A model generated the notes under the pieces. It was given only the letters and a program-made list of their open reading frames with translations. It had not been told where the DNA came from and did not search any database. A program made the position numbers and the translations under genes. Source: Adiantum capillus-veneris (Eukaryota; Streptophyta; Polypodiopsida; Polypodiales; Pteridaceae). Taken from it: 64,000 nucleotides of DNA. Positions 10,090-20,443 of this stretch are shown piece after piece. The stretch is from NCBI GenBank assembly GCA_014529385.2, contig CM043953.1, positions 112,470,549 to 112,534,548 of the forward strand, given 5' to 3'. How positions within the stretch are numbered: position 1 is the first letter of the stretch; each line of letters opens with the position of its first letter.

Positions 10090-11309
10090 GATGTAGATTC
10101 CATCCTCGGAAGCTATTGAGTTGAAGCTTGGTATGTCCATGTTGTAGAGCATCTAGATTTGAATCTGCAAGGCAAAGTCACTGTTTTAGCAAGCGGAATA
10201 ATATTGCCATAAATCATGAGGGGAATGTAAAGTACATGTGGAAACGAGTAAATGCAAGATTTATGAAATGTTATACTGCCATTAAGGACAAATAAATTGC
10301 ACTTTGAGTAAATTAAGTAATCAAGAGTTTTGAGCTTATGGGTGAGTCTATCAATTAGTTAGCTATGACTAAGGTTAAAACAACTACTCTAGTACTAGCT
10401 AAGCTAAGAAGATTATCTAAATGCAAGATTCCCTAATTATGCTTTTCAGCTTTGATTAGCCAACTCGCTCTCACAACTGCAAACAAAAGCTTGAAATGTT
10501 AACTGTAAGCTCAATGGAAGTCTTTTAATTTCTTTTTTATTTTTATATATATATATATTTTATACTTTTTTACTTTGGGTCACAATCATGTGACGTGTGT
10601 GCTTATTTTGTATGTCCGGGGTTTTTTGCTTCTCAAGGAAAAGCGCCCACACTGGGAACCTCTAGGGCTCTAGTACCATCGACAATACATGTGAGTGAAG
10701 TACCAATTCAAGCCAGGATTTCTCTTCCAGCGTAAGATTTTTCATTTGTGGCACTTATGTTTTTTTTTTTTTGCTTCCATTTCCTTGGTATTCGCACTAG
10801 TGTTTTTTGTTGTTTGAGTGAGCAAGCCTTTCTCTGCCTAAAACATTCCTAAGGTCTCAATTACTCGGATAATTTTATTAGCTAGGCCTAGTGGTCAAGT
10901 AAATGAGTTAACCTAAATTCACGGTCTCCTAATCTCCAGGCTCATCCATAAGATTAAACTGGAGTTCAATCAACTTAAGCAAAGACAAATTTATACATCT
11001 ATAATGGCAGATAACAATCATAACTATTGCACTCAAACAAAGAATGAAAAATCATTATTAGCAATTACACATATCCACCAACATGAATCATGGAAAGTAG
11101 TACACCTGGAGGTATGGAGTGGCTCATTTCGTTGAAGCAGATGTCCTCAGCCATGTGGATGGAGATCCATATAAGTCCTACCTAACACATCCAAAAACAG
11201 ACACTATACCTCTAGGAGGCATGTCAGTGTGAAAAATTAAAACTCCTAAAAAACAAACTCAAAACACAATCTAGACCCCTAACCTACCTATCTGTCACCC
11301 CTTTTGGAA
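10090..11309 (-). other. Element C 3' non-coding region
   Basis: About 1.2 kb without a supported gene. It holds a short AT microsatellite near 10537-10560 and T-rich runs near 10760. Nothing else was recognised. Confidence 0.6.
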
Positions 11310-11741
11310 TCAAGGAAAGAGGATATTATATAAACCGGGTGGCCACCCTAAGGCTAGGCCTCTATCCTCATCATCTAGATAAATAAAATCGTTGTCCGTG
11401 AGGCCATAGTCTTCCTCGGTCTCTATTAGTTCCTCTTCATCATCCTCTTGTGCAAGCATGCTAATCAAGAACCTCGTGATGCGTGGATACTCATCTTGTG
11501 CAAAAGAATAAGCATGTGCCATTGGAGACACATTCGCTACTGGGTAGGGATCACTAGTTAGCCATAGACGTATCAACCGTTCTAACTCCTCAAAATTTCT
11601 CTCACATGCAAGGATCTCTATCAAATCCCATTCGCAAGAAAGTATAGGGTAGCATACGTAGAACACTTGTTGAAAAGACAAGGGGTACCTTTCATAAAAA
11701 ATAGAAGTGCATGCCTCTGGTGAAGTAGCCATTTCTGACAA
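11310..11741 (-). CDS. Unrecognised 143-aa ORF at the 3' end of element C
   Basis: Starts at an ATG on the minus strand (11741) and ends at 11310. The first half is mixed and hydrophobic, with YPLSFQQVFYVCYPILSCEW and RLIRLWLTSDPYP. The second half is acidic, with AQEDDEEELIETEEDYG and FIYLDDEDRG, and it ends in GWPPGLYNILFP. There is no signal peptide, clear membrane segment or known family. It lies where some plant gypsy elements carry an extra 3' ORF, on the same strand as pol and about 270 bp after it. It is intact while gag-pol is not, so it may be a genuine accessory protein; chance conservation in a young element is the alternative. Confidence 0.45.
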   Translation of the reverse strand: MSEMATSPEACTSIFYERYPLSFQQVFYVCYPILSCEWDLIEILACERNFEELERLIRLWLTSDPYPVANVSPMAHAYSFAQDEYPRITRFLISMLAQEDDEEELIETEEDYGLTDNDFIYLDDEDRGLALGWPPGLYNILFP

Positions 11742-12012
11742 GACAGATAGATTTGGTCAGGCCTTTAAAACATAAGAGTTGTTTTTGTGTGTTGCTTGAA
11801 TTGACACGGTGAATTTGGACTTATATGTAAGATCTGATAGGGTGCTCTCTCGTTGTTAGTCGCTCTTGCTCTTTACTATTTTTGTTTTTTGTGAGTATAA
11901 GGCTATATATATACATTCCCTAAGATTGGAATTGAGAGGTCAGGGAGGAAGGTTGAGAGGGGAGCGAGTGAATGATTGAGGTTAGCAAACACTCCCCCCT
12001 TCCTTGGGTAGA

Positions 12013-15000
12013 TCATACCTTTTGGAATGAGGTCGTCACCTTTTGAAACCAATTGTTCCAAGTTGTTATGGGTGAAGGTTTTAACCAATAGTTTTCGACC
12101 GCCCTATGTGTTTCATCTAGTTGCAAGGGTGGTAAGGTACTCTCCCATGATTTTAATTGCAACGTTGTTGTAGGTGGTGAACTTACCCCGGGAGGTGCAA
12201 ACTCTTTCGTGCTTGTATGGATATGTACAGTGGTAGGTGGAGGTTGTGTCGAAGCTTCTATTTGCGTATAGGAACTACATGAAGAGCAAGAAGCTTCATT
12301 TGATTTCCCTGTTCCTGAGCTAGGTGGAACAAATCGTTCTTTCTTTGGTACCCAAACTAGCTCTAGATCGGGTGTGTAACATTCCATGATTTTTTCCTTT
12401 CCGCGATTTTCAATTTGTTTTGGAGCCACAGGATTGGGTTTACATGGGCCAGGTGACAGGTAAGAGTACACTTTACGTTTGGGCACCCAGATTTGATCAT
12501 TTCCTTCATAGTATCCTTGGGCTTCCAATAGTCGTTTAGGAATCCAACGCAACGTTTCTTTACATTTCTTGGAGTGAGTGGTACGGTTCTTACTAGGTTT
12601 CCGTTTTTTTGCATCAACCATGCTCACTACAGAGGCTTTAGGGACCCACTTGTATGTTTTCTCTGTTATATTAGGATGGTTCTTGTGTGTCTCAAGCTTT
12701 CTAAAAACTACATCAGTTGAAGCTCTAGAGAGTTGGGCTATGGGGACGTATGGTTCAACCTCCTGGACATGCAATGTCTTGGGTTTTATTTCCTTAGGCA
12801 ATATCTCAGGGACTATGGCTTGAGTGGTAGGGCTAAGAGTTGGTTTTTGCGTTGTAACACCCCCAGTCCCCCAATCAATAGTGCATTTGGTGGCTATCAT
12901 CCACGTGCGGCCTAGGTTTATATTACCCTCCATAGTTCCAGTAGGCATGACCAAAAAGTCTTGAGCTACAATTCCATTGTCATAACTGACATAAGTGTGC
13001 CAGATTCCAAAAACCGTAGTTTTTTTCTTGTTGACACCCTTGAGTTGGATAATACTCTCAGATAGAGGTGGCTTCCCTAACTGACACCACACCCCATAGG
13101 ATAGCAGATTATATTTAGCACCCGTGTCCAATAAGGCGTTATATAGCACTTTTCCATAGGCACTGTTTAACTCAATAGGGTATCGTAGAGGTGTGTCAGA
13201 GTCCAACCCCTCCTCCTCGATTTCCACGTGGAATGCATTTGTGACTCCAAGGTTAGCCTCTCGTTTTTGTCTTATACGTTGTTGTCGCTCCTTAGCCTCA
13301 GCTTGAGCTTGTATCTTGTTTAACTCGGTTTGTGCTTTGGCGGCCTTTTTTTGATGAATGGCCCGTAGTTCTTCTTGGCTTAAAGGATCATAATATCTTT
13401 TGAATTTACTCCCATTGAGGAATCCAATGGTTTCAACTCCATCAAGAGTTTCCACACGAAGGGTACCTTGTGGGGTAATTTCACATACTCTATATGGTCC
13501 TTTACCAGCATATTTCAACTTTTTCTTCTCTTTACGTACTCCATACATAAGGACTTTATCACCAACTTTGATGTCCTTGTCCTTCACATGGCGATCAAAC
13601 CACTTCTTTCTCCTATCCTTTTCCACAAGAGCATTTTGCACAGCCAACTGTCTCTCTTCGTCTAGTTTTTCTAAGATATACAAACGCTCGGTTAAGGGGT
13701 TACCATTCCATCCTTCTTGCGAAGCTACCCTAAGACTAGGAATGACAAACTCCCAAGGCATAACCGCTTCTTGGCCGTATACCATTTTGAATGGCGTACA
13801 ATTAATAGCCACTTTATAAGCAGTACGATAAGCCCATAGAGCAGATGTCAACTTCAAATCCCAATCAGTGCGATGAGCTTCTACCGTCTTGGTTAAAATA
13901 GAGATTAGAGTCTTGTTGGTGCTCTCGGCTTGTCCATTAGCTTGCGGGTAATAAGGTGTAGACTTATGGTGGGATATCATAAAGGTCGTGGTAAGCTCTC
14001 TTATTACCTCATTTATAAAATGGGTACCATTATCACTAACAATTTCAAAAGGGCAACCAAATCTTGTGATAATGTTCTCGAAAAGAAACTTAGCTGTTGT
14101 CCTCGCGTCAGCTTTTTGTGAAGCCTTAGCTTCAGCCCACTTTGTTACATAGTCCGTAGCAACTAGAATATATCGAGATTGAGTGTTGCGAGCTGCGGGA
14201 CTAATTGGACCTACAAAGTCTAAGCCCCATTTTTCAAATGGTTGGGTTACTTTAATAGGATGTAAGGGCATTCTGTCTTTGCGCTGTGTGGTCTTGTAAC
14301 GTTGGCACTCATCACACCCTTTTGTAAAAAGTGATGCATCCTTAAATAAAGTTGGCCACCAATAGCCTGATTGCAGCACCTTTCTAGCAGTCAGGTCTCC
14401 TGAAAAATGTCCTCCTGCTATGCCCATATGTGCTTCTTGCAAGATATACAAATATTCATCCTCGCGGGCACAACGCCTAAGAATATCATCCTTACCTAAT
14501 CTATACAGAGTTCCGGCAATCAAACAATAGGGTTCACATTCTTTTACTAGCCTTCCAGCGATATCCTTACGAAGTTTCTTGGGTGGAAAACCATTAACTA
14601 AAAAGTTAACAATGTTCTCACTCCATTCAGGCATAGTCTCAACCATGAATAGGGAAGTATCGGGTAATTCATCATCAACTTTTGTAGGGGCTTCACCATT
14701 GGGTATGCGAGACAAATGATCAGCCATGACGTGCCTTTTACCGGGTCTCACTACAATCGTGAAATCAAACTCTAGAAGAATTAACAACCATCGTGTGATT
14801 CTTCCTGTGGAGCATGGCTTGTTTACCAGATACAACAACGCTTGATGGTCCACATAAAATACAAACTTGTTTGCCAGAAGGTAGTAGCGAAATTTCTTTA
14901 CTGCATAAACCATTGCCAAACCTTCTCGCTCTGTAGTGGTGTAGTTCCTTTCAGCATCGTTCAATTGACGGCTTGCAAAGCTAATGGGATAGTCCAATTT

Positions 15001-15060
15001 ATGTTCTCCTGGTTGAGTGAGAACACACCCAATAGCAAAATTTGATGCATCAATATGCAC
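12013..15060 (-). CDS. pol: Element C pol 2: RNase H, integrase, second retropepsin, W-x-P-K tail
   Basis: 1015 codons in frame with the upstream 735-codon ORF, separated only by a TAG at 15076-15078. Residues 1-118 are RNase H (HIDASNFAIGCVL, FASRQLNDAERNY, YVDHQALLYL). Integrase follows, with an H-H-C-C finger (HMGIAGGHFSGDL, CDECQRYK), VATDYVTKW, EIVSDNGTHFIN and PQANGQAEST, the three catalytic acids. A C-terminal domain reads GPYRVCEITPQGTLRV. A charged, Gln/Lys-rich helix then leads to a second aspartic-protease-like domain: ALLDTGAKYNLLS (Asp near residue 645; DTG codons 13120-13128), FLVMPTGT and NLGRTWM. The last 200 residues hold four W-[VI]-P-K motifs. The ORF ends in FQKVTTSFQKV. 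Confidence 0.9.
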   Translation of the reverse strand: MHIDASNFAIGCVLTQPGEHKLDYPISFASRQLNDAERNYTTTEREGLAMVYAVKKFRYYLLANKFVFYVDHQALLYLVNKPCSTGRITRWLLILLEFDFTIVVRPGKRHVMADHLSRIPNGEAPTKVDDELPDTSLFMVETMPEWSENIVNFLVNGFPPKKLRKDIAGRLVKECEPYCLIAGTLYRLGKDDILRRCAREDEYLYILQEAHMGIAGGHFSGDLTARKVLQSGYWWPTLFKDASLFTKGCDECQRYKTTQRKDRMPLHPIKVTQPFEKWGLDFVGPISPAARNTQSRYILVATDYVTKWAEAKASQKADARTTAKFLFENIITRFGCPFEIVSDNGTHFINEVIRELTTTFMISHHKSTPYYPQANGQAESTNKTLISILTKTVEAHRTDWDLKLTSALWAYRTAYKVAINCTPFKMVYGQEAVMPWEFVIPSLRVASQEGWNGNPLTERLYILEKLDEERQLAVQNALVEKDRRKKWFDRHVKDKDIKVGDKVLMYGVRKEKKKLKYAGKGPYRVCEITPQGTLRVETLDGVETIGFLNGSKFKRYYDPLSQEELRAIHQKKAAKAQTELNKIQAQAEAKERQQRIRQKREANLGVTNAFHVEIEEEGLDSDTPLRYPIELNSAYGKVLYNALLDTGAKYNLLSYGVWCQLGKPPLSESIIQLKGVNKKKTTVFGIWHTYVSYDNGIVAQDFLVMPTGTMEGNINLGRTWMIATKCTIDWGTGGVTTQKPTLSPTTQAIVPEILPKEIKPKTLHVQEVEPYVPIAQLSRASTDVVFRKLETHKNHPNITEKTYKWVPKASVVSMVDAKKRKPSKNRTTHSKKCKETLRWIPKRLLEAQGYYEGNDQIWVPKRKVYSYLSPGPCKPNPVAPKQIENRGKEKIMECYTPDLELVWVPKKERFVPPSSGTGKSNEASCSSCSSYTQIEASTQPPPTTVHIHTSTKEFAPPGVSSPPTTTLQLKSWESTLPPLQLDETHRAVENYWLKPSPITTWNNWFQKVTTSFQKV
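12343..12648 (-). repeat. Four W-[VI]-P-K motifs in element C pol tail
   Basis: Minus-strand codons for W-V/I-P-K lie at 12637-12648 (KWVPKA), 12535-12546 (RWIPKR), 12478-12489 (IWVPKRK) and 12343-12354 (VWVPKKE), all in one frame. The motifs sit in basic, Ser/Thr/Pro-rich sequence. The function is unknown; a nucleic-acid or protein contact is only a guess. Similar motifs occur after the protease-like domain at 61029-62060. Confidence 0.75.
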
Positions 15061-15075
15061 ATGGAAAATGACATC

Positions 15076-17283
15076 CTAGTTAGGTGTCCTTAAAATCGGA
15101 GCACTTGCTAGTGTTTTCTTCAATTGTTCATAGGCCTGGTCACACTCTTCAGTCCATTTAAATTCAATGAGAAGCTTGTACAAAGGACGTGCTATCTCAG
15201 CGAAAAATAAAATAAACCGTCGATAATAACCCACGTGTCCCATGAACCTTTGAACTCCCTTGTAATTGGTTGGTGGTGGTAACTCTAGAATCACTTTAAT
15301 TTTGCTCTCATCGGTTGAGATACCATTCTTGGATACTATATGCCCTAAAATAACTCCATGCTTGACCCAAAATTGGCATTTGAACGGGTTCAATGAGATA
15401 CGATATAACCTACACTTTTCAAACACCTTCCGCAAACATGATAGATGTTCCTTCCAAGAAGAGTAAACACAAAGGTCGTCTAAGAAAGCTTCACAAAACT
15501 CTCTCAAATATTCTTTAAAAGCAGTGTTTATTAATCGTTGGAATGTAGCAGGGGCATTTGTTAAGCCAAAAGCCATCACACGAAATGCAAACACGCCAAA
15601 TTCTGTGATGAAGGCAGTTTTAGCTTGGTCCTCTAGCGCTATCGTGATTTGGTTGTAGCCTGAGTACCCATCTAGAAAGCTATAAGCTTCCTTGCCTGCA
15701 ACTCTTTTGAGTACATGTTCGGAATATGGTACGGGGTAATGGTCTCTTCTAGTAGCTGCATTAACTTTTTTGAGGTCCACGCACACCCTGAGTTTCCCAT
15801 TCTTTTTTGGCACGATAACTATTGGAGACACCCATTCAGAGTGTTCAATAGGATATATGAACCCACATTTGATAAGCTTTTCTAGTTCTTCTTGAATGAT
15901 CTTTGTGTACTTAGGATTCATCGGGTAGGGTCTCTGTTGTACGGGCTTCGCAGTGCTAATCATAGGGATTGTATGTTGGACCACAGAAGGTGGAACACCT
16001 TTCATATCATGGTATGTCCAAGCGAATACGTCCTTGAATTCCTTGAGAAGCTCTTTGAGGACCGCCTCTTCAACTTCTGTGAGGTCTTGGGCAATAAAAA
16101 CAGGTTTTGATTCTTCACCGGGGTCAGCTAATTCTATTTCTTTAACTATTGCCGGAACATCATATATTCCATTATTCCCATCGATAGGTATTCTTCGGGC
16201 TTTTGTGTACACAACCTTTGCTTCCCCTGTGGTGTAAGATTTGAAATGTTTTGGTGCAGGATGCAAGTCTGTGGATTCTGGTTGTGCTTTGGTTTGTGCT
16301 TCCATTTCTGCTTTCTTGTGTTGTCCAGATAACTCCTGGTTTTGACGCCTCCTTGCAGTGCGGCTCAACTTTGGCTTGTCTATGATCTCTAATTGGGCTA
16401 TGTCATGGGGTCGTGGTCTACACCACATAACATTTTGGAGATATTCACCCCAATTGTCTACCAATTTTCGATGAGCATCACATGCCCCTATATAACTGAG
16501 CCATTCTGCTGAGGATCTCTTCTTTTTTATCCTAGCACGTACATTGGCTCGATATCGACGTCTCTTAAGGTTTTTCTTTTCCTTATTTGAGACCTGCTTT
16601 TGATTTGCATTTAGATCTGGCTCACTAAAGGAGTCCTCGTTGGTGTCCTCTTCACTCTCAGGGGAGCTATTTGATGTGCTCGGTCCTTCCGAATGTTTTG
16701 ACTCTGAACTTGCTCCACTCTCTAATTCATGAGATTCAGAATCCGTTTCACTCTGGGAGTCAGTGTCCAAGTCGTGTTGGTCAAAGTCTTCTATTGAGCT
16801 ATCGGTGTCACTGTCAGATTGGTCCACAATTGCCTTGCCCTTAGAAGATGCATGTATGGAACTTATCATGTTCAGAGGTGCAATTTGTGGTACCTCTTCC
16901 CCCTCTGGTGTGACCCAAGTGGTTCCTCTATTTCCCCAGGTATCTATGGTTGCAGCTAGGTGTACCCAGTCTACGTTGTCTGATTCCGTCATACCCGGTA
17001 ACACATCCATGTAAGGAGAATCTTGGCCAATGTCTGTATCCTTCTTACAAGTGTAACAATATTGTAGTGGGGCCGAGTGAACTGTGGTTTCAGAGCGATG
17101 ATCAATAATGGTTTTACTCCCTAAGGGGTGTACCTTACCAGTCACCAAATCCACTCTAAGGACAGAGTCTTGGAATTGCAAATAGACATGATTTTTAGAC
17201 CAATCATGAACCATTTGTGCTTCCCTCATGAATGGTCGTCCTAAAATCATTTCATATGACATAAGGTGTTTAGAGAAATCCAT
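15076..17283 (-). pseudogene. pol: Element C pol 1: protease C-terminal half and reverse transcriptase
   Basis: 735 codons. The start reads MDFSKHLMSYEMILGRPFM, the C-terminal half of a retropepsin (ILGRPF); no D-[ST]-G precedes it. A Ser/Glu/Asp-rich linker and a basic region follow, then RT: WVSPIVIVPKKNGKLRVCVD, FLDGYSGYNQITIALED, FGLTNAPATFQR and the catalytic AFLDDLCVYSS (FLDD codons 15476-15487), LGHIVSKNGIS, then the RT-RNase H link ending APILRTPN before the TAG. Length and order match Ty3/gypsy pol. The 5' border is a deletion: the upstream gag ORF ends at 17327, and the PR C-half frame (VDLKIKVLGHKVRHTFIV) begins a few bases later in another frame. Confidence 0.85.
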
Positions 17284-17326
17284 TACAATGAACGTATGTC
17301 GTACCTTGTGTCCTAGAACTTTGATC

Positions 17327-18631
17327 TTAAGATCGACCTATGGTTTGAGCAAACGCTGCCAAGTCACCTATGTGAGGAGGTAGGGCCGGTGGAGGTACTC
17401 TTGGAATCATATGTGGGAGAGGGACAGGTACCGGTCTTGGCATATGTGTGGATGATGCAGGATATGGAACATAACCGGGCATAGGTCCACTCGGATAAGG
17501 GCTAGGGAGCGGCACTCGAGGATCATAAGCAAGTGGTACAATTGGAGGTGTGGGGGCCATGTGTGCATAAGGGGCTAGAGGCACATACGGTCGAGGCCCC
17601 ATATTAGGTACTACGACACTAGGTAGTGGCACTGCGCTAACCGTAGATGTCATAGGTACATTCTCTGTCAGGATTATCCCTGGAGTGAGCACTGAGTTTT
17701 CCTTAATAGAGGGTTGAGCCAAGTTAGGGAAGCTAAAGTTGTCGCTCGGAGGCTCAGATTGCATAGAGACCCCAGGTAAAATGACGTAAGATGGGTCCAT
17801 GGGGCTCATTAGAGGAGTCTCCATTTGTGATAGAGTAGGCTGTTGAGCCTTGCTTGTATCCAGAAATCTCATGGGGCCAGTTGAGAGTATATTTACCCCT
17901 CGGTTTTGCCTTTCTGATTGAATAATGCCATGGATAACATTACAGATCATTTTTTGTTGATCTTCGATGCTCGTGGCACTAGAGGTGGATTGTACAATCT
18001 CTATTCATCCTACATGGTAGGCGTGGCCAGAGTGTAGATCCGTCAACACCTCAGTGTGGAGGTCGTATGTCCAATGATCATTAATGAACAATCCTTCTAG
18101 AGTCGACGTGTTAACGGTTTCTTGTGAGGTAGAAGCAATGTTGCTCCCCGTGGTTTTACTTGTCACCAACGGTACTCTAGAGGGAACTTCTGAAGGAGGC
18201 AGCTCAACAGGGCCTTCTTGGTAAGAAGTTGGCAGGATATCCACATGGACACTCTTTGGGGGTGTGGGGTCCACGTGCGATGTGAAAGGAGAGTCCACTT
18301 CCCCACCCCCTTCGTGTGCTTCATTTGCATCAGGTTCCGAGCGAGTAGCTCTACCTAATGTTTCCATGAAATGGCTAAACATACTAGTACTAGGCTGTGG
18401 AGCTTCGGGAGGTGCATGGCCTTCTCTCTCAGTGTTTTGGGTAGGGTATGCTTCCATGAATTCTGAGTCGGAGGAGGAATCACTAGCGGCTATCTTAGGG
18501 TCTTGGGTGGTGCTACCTTGTGTCCCCGCTGAGGGTCTAGAGCCTATCGTGGATGGGTAATGGGTGTCCGTATGAACAGAGGCACCCTCAATATGCTCGT
18601 ATTCTAGCACCCACCCAGAGCGTAAGTGCAT
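17327..18631 (-). pseudogene. gag: Element C gag N-terminal region (one stop, capsid missing)
   Basis: The ATG at 18631 starts MHLRSG, a common opening of plant gypsy gag. 208 codons run to a TGA at 18005-18007, and the same frame continues (EIVQSTSSATSIEDQQKM) to 17327. The first part is Ser/Thr/Glu-rich and low in structure. The second is strongly proline-rich, with PLPHMIPRVPPPALPPHI and GPMPGYVPYPASS. There is no capsid-like W..F...L motif and no CCHC knuckle. The protein stops at AFAQTIGRS just before protease C-half sequence, so capsid, nucleocapsid and the protease active site appear to be deleted here. Confidence 0.65.
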
Positions 18632-19664
18632 GTGCTTTTGATACCCTAAGGTGTCAAAAAGCTGCTCTAGGAGGCCTTGTGACTAGTTTTTAGCGTGTTT
18701 TTTGTTTGTTTTTTTGCTAGATTTTTTAGAGCGTGTCGTGGAATGGGCCGTGTGATAGCTCGAAACGAGCGTATCGGTCAGAGGGTTGTGCCGTGCTTTA
18801 CAGCTCTCCGTTTGGTCACTCTATGCCCTCGGAATCCCTAAAACTGTCAATTTCCAGTAGGGAACTAAGCCCAAACTAGAAAGTCTAAGGGTGCAAGTGG
18901 GAAGAGAAGAGAGGAGAGTGGAGGACTTGTCCCACATGCTCTCATTCTCTCTTGAGGGAGTAGGGTATATATATAAGAGTGAATCTAGTATATATCATAA
19001 GACTGAGGCCTGGGCCTGGGCCTGGGCTTAGGCTTGGGCTTGGGCTTGGGCAAATTACCCCGATCCCGATCTAACTTTTATACAAACCAACCCGTACATT
19101 TTTATACCTCACGTTTTTTATTTTTGAAAATTTGACCTCCCACTCACTCGCGTTTTTATTTTTCGATTTTTTTTTTCAATTTTTTTTTTTTCAACAAACT
19201 TTTTTTTTTTTCTGAATTTTTTTTTTTTTACAAAAAAATGTTTTTTTTTTTTTGTTGAAGATATTATTTGGTCCGCGTTTTGGTGCGCGTTGACCTCACC
19301 TAACTATTTACTGCCCCATCTACCTACTGACCTGCTAATAAGTGGTTCACCTAATTACTAACCTACTTAATTAACTAACTGTGCGCCTAACTGTGCACAA
19401 ACCAGAAAACACAGAAAACACAGAAAATGCAGAAATTGAAACTTGACAGAAATGTGCAGTGAAAACACAGAAAATGCAAAAAAAAAAAAAGCAAGAAATG
19501 CTAACTGTGTGTAAACAAAAAAACAGAAAATGCAAACTATGCGCATTGGAAAAACAGAATTAACAACTTGCAGAAAAAATACGCCTTCCTCTCCCTCTTC
19601 TTTCCTACTGCAAACCACTCATACAAGAAGCACAAAGTGCCTCTTGGACTTAGTGCAGGGCTAT
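18632..19664 (-). other. Element C 5' leader with hexamer repeat and poly-T
   Basis: Non-coding leader between primer site and gag. Seven 6-bp units (GCCTGG or GCTTGG type) lie at 19008-19051. A 100-bp T-rich tract occupies about 19155-19255. Short A-rich repeats built on CAGAAAATGCA lie near 19404-19545. No ORF is supported. Confidence 0.6.
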
Positions 19665-19682
19665 TCCCCGGCAGCGGCGCCA
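19665..19682 (-). other. Primer binding site of element C (tRNA-Asp type)
   Basis: Minus-strand TGGCGCCGCTGCCGGGGA starts four bases inside the 5' LTR. This closely matches the plant gypsy primer site pairing with the tRNA-Asp 3' end. It also fixes the element orientation as minus. Confidence 0.85.
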
Positions 19683-19686
19683 AAAA

Positions 19687-19932
19687 TGTGCGCTCCTTGC
19701 CGCACTGTCGAAGCAAGGGACTTGCCGATACACCGTGTACGAGCCGCAGACGGTTCCAAGCACACAACTAGTTTAACTAGTAAGCTCAAAGAGGGCAATG
19801 GTGTGTCACTCACCGCCTTATGCTCCTGCCGTAGAGGATTCCTCGTCGCGAAGAAGAGGGAGACGCCGCTACGCCGCGCTCAACCGCCTCACCGTCGTCG
19901 TGCCGCCGGAACGTTCGATCGCACACACACTC

Positions 19933-19976
<44 letters not shown>

Positions 19977-20286
19977 GCACACACACAAGGAGATGGTGAA
20001 GGAGAAGGTGGAGATGGAGCAAGAGCAGTTTCTATTGCATAATGAGAGAATGAGTAAAAATTAGGTTTAGTTGGCTTTTATATGAGCTCACCCCATTCAC
20101 ACTTGGGCGCCCATGCTTAGCCAACTAACCCTAGCATGTTCGTGTTAGAGTGCGCCTCTCATCGACGATCACTCTACCTTTCCCTATGGGACCGACAAGC
20201 CCGGTGCCTGACTCTACTTAAATAAATAATACGGTTACAGTGTCCGTCGTAGGCGATAGGGTGTCCGTGAGCCACGAGGGTTAACA
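19687..20286 (-). repeat. 5' LTR of element C
   Basis: 600 bp, TGTGCGCTCC to GGGTTAACA in plus-strand reading. It is near-identical to 9486-10075 apart from a longer CT microsatellite (about 19931-19974). The minus-strand TATA box ATATAAAAG at 20075-20083 would drive the element transcript leftward. Confidence 0.95.
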
Positions 20287-20443
20287 AATGTACCCAACAT
20301 TTTTTAGTAAAAGTATCTCATTTACTTTGCAAATATTTAAAGTTTTCATTTTCTTAAGTCATTATGCATTACTCTGAGAATTTTATGGCAATGTCATTGG
20401 TTCTGGTACTGGTTGTACATGAGGTTTGAAATGGCTGGGTCTG
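20287..20443 (-). pseudogene. Element D copy 1, continuation beyond element C
   Basis: Directly continues the sequence broken at 9485. The first 70 bp (AATGTACCCAACATTTTTTAG onward) align with 21560-21630, then diverge. On the minus strand this is the region before the integrase zinc finger. It ends at 20444, where copy 2 begins. Confidence 0.65.

Larger units (their letters stand above)
9486..20286 (-). mobile_element. Element C: full-length Ty3/gypsy retrotransposon
   Basis: Complete insertion: LTRs at 9486-10075 and 19687-20286, flanked by AATGT at 9481-9485 and again at 20287-20291. Coding is on the minus strand, so the right LTR is the 5' LTR. Order in sense: LTR, primer site, leader, gag-like ORF, protease remnant, RT, RNase H, integrase, second protease-like domain, W-x-P-K repeats, a 143-aa ORF, polypurine tract, LTR. 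The LTRs differ by roughly ten substitutions plus microsatellite length, so it is the youngest large insertion in the window. It is defective: there is no recognisable capsid, the usual protease active site is missing, and it has two in-frame stops. Confidence 0.95.

Noticed and set aside
13400-13819. Plus-strand 139-codon ORF
   Set aside because: Shadow of the element C integrase on the opposite strand.
19008-19051. Telomere-like repeat
   Set aside because: The 6-bp units are GCCTGG or GCTTGG, not a plant telomere repeat, and lie in the element C leader.
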